Below are positions 6,351-9,295 of a stretch of DNA of 9,295 nt, one piece after another (the first letter of the stretch is position 1; every line of letters begins with the position of its first letter). The stretch is from Bacteroidales bacterium (lineage in GTDB: Bacteria > Bacteroidota > Bacteroidia > Bacteroidales > WCHB1-69), in the NCBI GenBank assembly GCA_031272415.1, contig JAISTU010000038.1, positions 1-9,295 of the forward strand, in the 5' to 3' direction. The notes below the pieces were generated by a model that saw nothing but the letters and a program-made list of their open reading frames with translations, made no database searches and had not been told where the DNA came from. The translations under genes and the position numbers were made by a program.

Positions 6351-7445
6351 TTATAAATAATATACAGGATTTTTCTCGGTTAAGGCTTCTGCAAAGTTAC
6401 TAAATTTTTTGATAAGTTTTGAAAATATTGCATTTTTGATAAAAATTTCACTTTCAAAATGTCCTATATCTACCAAAATTATTTCATCTCTATGGTCAAG
6501 GAACTGATTGTGTTTCAGTTCAGAAGAGATAAAAATATCGGCTTTTTGTGCCACAGCATTGGGAATTAAAAAACTTCCACTGCCTCCGCAAAATGCCACT
6601 TTTTTGACCTCTTTTTTGTTCAAATAACCGTGTTTTATGACTTCTAATTGCATTTTTTGCTTCAAATTTTGCAAAAATTCAACCGTTTTTTCTGCATTGG
6701 GCAATTCGCCTATCATACCCGCCCCAATCAATGGATTGCACTGCGACAATGATATTATATCAAACGCAGGTTCTTGATAGGGATGCACCGCTAATAATTT
6801 GCTAATTACTTTATTTTCAATGTGTTGTGGAAATACTACTTCCAATCTTACCTCATTGGTAACCGTAAATTGTTCTATTTCCCCAACAAACGGTTCTGCA
6901 TTTATGCCGGGACGAAATGTACCCACACCGGTTACATTGAAACTGCACCTATCATACAGTTTCCCAATTGCACCCGCTCCTGCATTAAAAAGAGCCTCCC
7001 TGACTGTCGTTGCCTGCTCTATCGGCACAAAAACAACTAATTTTTTCAAATTATTTGCCATCGGTGATAAAATTTGACAATTTTGCAATCCTATTTTTTC
7101 TGCAATTGTCTGATTTACACCATTATACACGTTATCTAAATTGGTATGAACCGCATAAACGGCAATGTCATTTTTTATCGCAAGGGCGGCTATCTTTTGT
7201 GCATTTGTCTGTCCTGTGATTTGTTTTAAAGGCGTAAAAATAAACGGATGATGAGAAATAATTAAGTTAAAACCTCCCGCAATAGCCTCTTTCATTACTG
7301 CTTGTGTCAAATCAAGACAAACCAATCCCTTTTTTAATTCACTGTTTTTGTTACCAATCAAAAAGCCTGAATTATCAAAACTTTCCTGATAACAGGGCGG
7401 TGCCCATTCTTCCAAAAATTGTATAACTTCACTTATTTTTGTCAT
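6351..7445 (-). CDS. Nif3-like dinuclear metal-centre protein (DUF34/YqfO type)
   Basis: A member of the universal Nif3/DUF34 family (E. coli YbgI, B. subtilis YqfO), which forms a toroidal hexamer with a two-metal site; the physiological reaction is unresolved despite annotations as GTP cyclohydrolase 1 type 2. The 364-residue product shows ISHHP (His65, His66), VHTNLDN (His100, Asp104) and DIGHFESE (His329, Glu332) as probable metal ligands. A middle insert of about 100 residues (about 130-235), including the GVGTFRPG and HPYQEPAFDI segments, makes it the long YqfO-type form. The ATG at 7445 gives the usual N-terminus; an in-frame TTG at 7454 would add only three residues. It lies 14 bases after the small membrane-protein gene and 17 bases before the zinc-ribbon gene. 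It has no link to nitrogen fixation. Confidence 0.92.
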   Translation of the reverse strand: MTKISEVIQFLEEWAPPCYQESFDNSGFLIGNKNSELKKGLVCLDLTQAVMKEAIAGGFNLIISHHPFIFTPLKQITGQTNAQKIAALAIKNDIAVYAVHTNLDNVYNGVNQTIAEKIGLQNCQILSPMANNLKKLVVFVPIEQATTVREALFNAGAGAIGKLYDRCSFNVTGVGTFRPGINAEPFVGEIEQFTVTNEVRLEVVFPQHIENKVISKLLAVHPYQEPAFDIISLSQCNPLIGAGMIGELPNAEKTVEFLQNLKQKMQLEVIKHGYLNKKEVKKVAFCGGSGSFLIPNAVAQKADIFISSELKHNQFLDHRDEIILVDIGHFESEIFIKNAIFSKLIKKFSNFAEALTEKNPVYYL

Positions 7446-7459
7446 TTTCGTCAACTTTT

Positions 7460-7726
7460 TTATTCAATATTACAAAAATTAAAAATTCCTAAACATTGTG
7501 GAAATCGGACTAATAAAACAATGCCTACCCCTAAAATCAAAAGGGACAGCAACAATTTTACAATGTCTTTCAGTGGCAACACACAAACTCCCGCCCATAT
7601 CAGCAAAAGCGACCATAATGAAACCACATTTCCCCACGTAAATGCAATGATATTCAATGCTTTAAGCACAAATAAAACACCAATGCTTATCAATAATATT
7701 CCCCAAAATATGTTTTTATATTTCAT
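7460..7726 (-). CDS. Small three-helix membrane protein, LiaI/LiaF transmembrane-like
   Basis: An 88-residue, very hydrophobic product with three likely transmembrane helices: about 5-24 (FWGILLISIGVLFVL), 34-51 (SLWSLLLIWAGVCVL) and 55-74. The G.LLI..GVLF pattern followed by a LL.WAG segment resembles the LiaI/LiaF-type transmembrane region (DUF5668). The C-terminal extracytoplasmic domain of full LiaF proteins is absent. A comparable pair of hydrophobic segments ends the longer PspC protein two genes upstream, suggesting the two may pack together or share origin. It starts nine bases after the T9SS cargo gene. A role in sensing or limiting envelope stress is inferred from neighbours; no enzymatic motif is present. 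Confidence 0.72.
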   Translation of the reverse strand: MKYKNIFWGILLISIGVLFVLKALNIIAFTWGNVVSLWSLLLIWAGVCVLPLKDIVKLLLSLLILGVGIVLLVRFPQCLGIFNFCNIE

Positions 7727-7735
7727 TTTATATAT

Positions 7736-8386
7736 TTATTTGTTAATTACTATTTTCTTTGGAATAATTCCTTTATTTGTTTCTATCAATACTATATACA
7801 AACCGTTTGCCAAATGAGAAATTGATATATTTTGTTGATAATCAGATATTTGCAACAATTCTCTCCCATATATGTCAACAATTTTTATGGATTGAATTTG
7901 CAAATTGTTTTCTACATTGATGTGCAATTTTTCACTGGTAGGATTGGGAAATATTTGCAAATATTTAGCGAGGTGAAGTGTTGTAATGCCATTACTTTCA
8001 GGATATTGCAATTGTTCTGCTTGTATCCAAATAGAGTCTGTTGTTGCCCCTTCAAAATTGCAATTTGCATCCGCCATTCTAACTGTCCAAATCAGAAGTG
8101 GAAAATGACATAACCATGCACCATAGGTGTCCAACAAAAAAGTAGTATCCCAAATAATTATTGAATCACTTTTGGGGCAACCTTCAAAAAAAATCCCCAT
8201 TTCCGCAAAATCCCCACCGCTGATATTATCATAATACACCATAAAGAACTCTATATCAGGCTTTTCGATAATCAAATGCACTTTTGTAGTCATCGAATCT
8301 CGCTCTGCAAAAAGTACTTTTTGTGCCGACAATTCAGTGTGTAAAAAAATCAGTATTCCTGCTATTAAAAACCATAAATTCCTCAT
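7736..8386 (-). CDS. Small secreted protein with T9SS type A sorting domain
   Basis: The 216-residue product starts with a Sec signal peptide (about 1-20: MRNLWFLIAGILIFLH, then a probable cut after LSA). It ends with a type A T9SS sorting domain of about 75 residues: FPNPTSEKLHINV, then IKIVDIYGREL, then LANGLYIVLIETNKG and a basic KKIVINK tail. Such proteins cross the inner membrane by Sec, leave through the type IX system and are usually cell-surface anchored or released. The mature part (about 22-138) is not recognised; it is rich in aromatic and acidic residues, with Cys in GCPKS, WLCHF and ANCNF segments. The ATG at 8386 is two bases after the PspC gene stop; a TTG at 8392 overlapping that stop is an alternative. 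A cargo this small inside a PspC operon is unusual. Confidence 0.83.
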   Translation of the reverse strand: MRNLWFLIAGILIFLHTELSAQKVLFAERDSMTTKVHLIIEKPDIEFFMVYYDNISGGDFAEMGIFFEGCPKSDSIIIWDTTFLLDTYGAWLCHFPLLIWTVRMADANCNFEGATTDSIWIQAEQLQYPESNGITTLHLAKYLQIFPNPTSEKLHINVENNLQIQSIKIVDIYGRELLQISDYQQNISISHLANGLYIVLIETNKGIIPKKIVINK

Positions 8387-8388
8387 AT

Positions 8389-8919
8389 TCAATCTTTTTT
8401 CTTTTTAAATCCCAATACAAAAATTAAAACTCCGGCAAAAATCAAAAATGCAGGCACATAAATTTTGGCTCTGAATAAAGGACAAAATTGCCGAAATAAA
8501 AAAATAATTCCCATATAAATCAATAACGTACCCACAATTATTGTTGCCCATTTGTTTCTTTTATCTTTGTTCGCAGTCGAAGTCGCTGTTTTGTCTTCTT
8601 CTTGTGCAGTGTAAGATGTCTGCTCATTGGTAGTTGAATATTCTGTATTTTGTTGATTATCAGCATTTTGAAAATTATCAATATTGATAACTTTTTCTCC
8701 TTTTTGAGTGCTATTTTTGAGCAAAAAATCTCCATTTTCATCAGGCATAATGAGCATCAAAATGAGATAAAGAATAATTCCCGTACCGCCGAAAAAAGTG
8801 AGCAATACAAAGCCTGCCCGCACTAAAATCGGGTCTATCTCAAAATAAATACCTATTCCTGCTGCAACACCTGCAATTTTTTTGTCGCAACTTCTAACAA
8901 ACTTTTTTTTATCCATCAT
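8389..8919 (-). CDS. PspC-domain membrane protein with C-terminal LiaF-like helices
   Basis: A 176-residue product in three parts. Residues 1-58 are a PspC domain (KKFVRS..KKIAGVAAGIGIYFEIDPILVR, then a helix at 33-57). Residues 59-122 form a polar Asn/Gln/Thr/Glu linker with low complexity. Residues 125-142 and 153-171 are two further transmembrane helices, followed by KKKKD at the end. PspC proteins take part in phage-shock or envelope-stress responses in Proteobacteria; in Bacteroidota their role is less clear. The C-terminal helices resemble the 88-residue protein at 7460-7726. The start is a double Met (8919 or 8916). It lies four bases after the short PspC gene and two bases before the T9SS cargo gene. 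Confidence 0.85.
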   Translation of the reverse strand: MMDKKKFVRSCDKKIAGVAAGIGIYFEIDPILVRAGFVLLTFFGGTGIILYLILMLIMPDENGDFLLKNSTQKGEKVINIDNFQNADNQQNTEYSTTNEQTSYTAQEEDKTATSTANKDKRNKWATIIVGTLLIYMGIIFLFRQFCPLFRAKIYVPAFLIFAGVLIFVLGFKKKKD

Positions 8920-8923
8920 AATT

Positions 8924-9109
8924 TCAATTAGAAGAGGATAATAACCACAAAATCAAATACAAAAGTATCCCAAAACCAAAGCACACAACCGAAACAACAA
9001 AAATTACTCTCACCAAAACAGGGTCAAGGTTCAAATAATCTCCTAATCCGCCACATACACCTGCAATAACTTTATTTGTCGAACTTCTGTGAAATTTTTT
9101 ATAATTCAT
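8924..9109 (-). CDS. Short PspC-domain protein
   Basis: This 61-residue protein is little more than a PspC domain: KKFHRSSTNKVIAGVCGGLGDYLNLDPVLVRVIF, then a helix at about 34-57 ending LYLILWLLSSSN. The GVCGGLGDYL and DP.LVR motifs are textbook for the family, and stand-alone PspC proteins of about 60 residues are common in Bacteroidota. It is the first gene of the eight-gene minus-strand operon, with a leader of roughly 40 bases if the box at 9153-9160 is used. It is clearly paralogous to the first 60 residues of the next gene, where GVAAGIG replaces GVCGGLG. No regulator such as a PadR protein, often found beside these genes, lies within the window. Confidence 0.9.
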   Translation of the reverse strand: MNYKKFHRSSTNKVIAGVCGGLGDYLNLDPVLVRVIFVVSVVCFGFGILLYLILWLLSSSN

Positions 9110-9152
9110 GTTTTTAAAAACGTTTAATAATAATAAATTTACTTACAAAATG

Positions 9153-9160
9153 CAAAAATA
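9153..9160 (-). promoter_or_regulatory. Putative -7 promoter box for the eight-gene minus-strand operon
   Basis: The minus strand reads TATTTTTG, matching TAnnTTTG, preceded by GTG and an A-tract exactly as at 240-247. It lies 43 bases upstream of the short PspC start at 9109, giving an AT-rich leader of about 38-40 bases. No -33 TTTG box is evident. Because all eight genes downstream are separated by 17 bases or fewer, this box may drive the whole operon. Confidence 0.5.
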
Positions 9161-9221
9161 CACATTTTTTTCAATTAAAAATTAAAAACCTTTTTTTTTA
9201 GAGTGTAGAGTGTAGATTTTT
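9153..9221 (-). repeat. Promoter-like module, inverted copy of 181-247
   Basis: Read on the minus strand this holds a CTACACTCTACACTCT pyrimidine tract, an A-run, GGTTTTTAATTTTTAATT, an A-run and GTGTATTTTTG. It matches 181-247 with homopolymer length differences and a few substitutions, including A to G after TTTTTAATT. The TAGAGTG units on the plus strand (about 9200-9215) form a short 7-bp tandem repeat. The remaining bases, 9222-9295, show no recognisable gene or signal. Confidence 0.7.
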
Positions 9222-9295
9222 TTTTAAGACTGTATCCGAGTAAGCATATATTTATAACGATAACACATTTATAATCACCAATAATGTAGAGACGT

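Noticed and set aside
6351..7445. Link of the Nif3-like gene to nitrogen fixation
   Set aside because: The name comes from a yeast partner protein (NGG1-interacting factor 3). The family is universal and no nitrogenase genes are present.
9286..9295. GTAGAGACGT at the window end as half of a dispersed palindrome
   Set aside because: Elements beginning GTAGAGACG occur widely in Bacteroidota and cyanobacteria as far as I recall, but only ten bases are visible here and no second arm can be seen.

Overview
The window looks like chromosomal DNA of an AT-rich member of the Bacteroidota. The evidence is: a protein ending in a type IX secretion (T9SS) type A sorting domain; promoter-like TAnnTTTG boxes with no clear Shine-Dalgarno sequences; and housekeeping proteins that read like Bacteroidota orthologues (the Nif3-like/C4 zinc-ribbon pair, the exonuclease with an ExoX-type C-terminal domain, and a lineage-typical dihydrouridine synthase). 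No tRNA, rRNA, CRISPR array, transposase or phage gene was seen.

Layout: positions 1-251 are non-coding and rich in repeats. They hold a promoter-like box pointing left out of the window, an 89-bp composite palindrome, a pyrimidine/A-tract element and a promoter box pointing right. A plus-strand operon follows: guanine deaminase (252-725), Era GTPase (728-1615), RecO (1637-2338) and a tRNA-dihydrouridine synthase (2329-3282). A 30-bp gap (3283-3312) separates it from a convergent minus-strand operon. Read 5' to 3', that operon is: a short PspC protein (9109-8924), a longer PspC protein (8919-8389), a small T9SS cargo protein (8386-7736), an 88-residue membrane protein (7726-7460), a Nif3-like protein (7445-6351), a coiled-coil/zinc-ribbon protein (6333-5281), a DnaQ-fold exonuclease homologue (5277-4444) and an RluD-type pseudouridine synthase (4437-3313). 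Gaps between these eight genes are 2-17 nt, so one transcript is likely. Its probable promoter lies at 9153-9160, and 9161-9295 is non-coding. No gene-free stretch exceeds 300 bp.

Functionally the window mixes three themes: nucleotide and RNA/ribosome maintenance (guanine deaminase, Era, Dus, RluD), DNA repair and nuclease functions (RecO, the exonuclease homologue), and a four-gene envelope module (two PspC proteins, a secreted T9SS cargo and a LiaI/LiaF-like membrane protein). The most notable points are: (i) the exonuclease homologue has lost the His and Asp of its ExoIII motif while keeping the rest of its architecture; (ii) a T9SS cargo of unknown function sits inside a PspC/LiaF-like operon; (iii) the zinc-ribbon protein carries a Lys/Glu/Thr-rich N-terminal tail of about 105 residues; (iv) the composite palindrome lies between back-to-back promoter boxes; and (v) nearly identical promoter modules of about 70 bp, in inverted orientation, start both operons.
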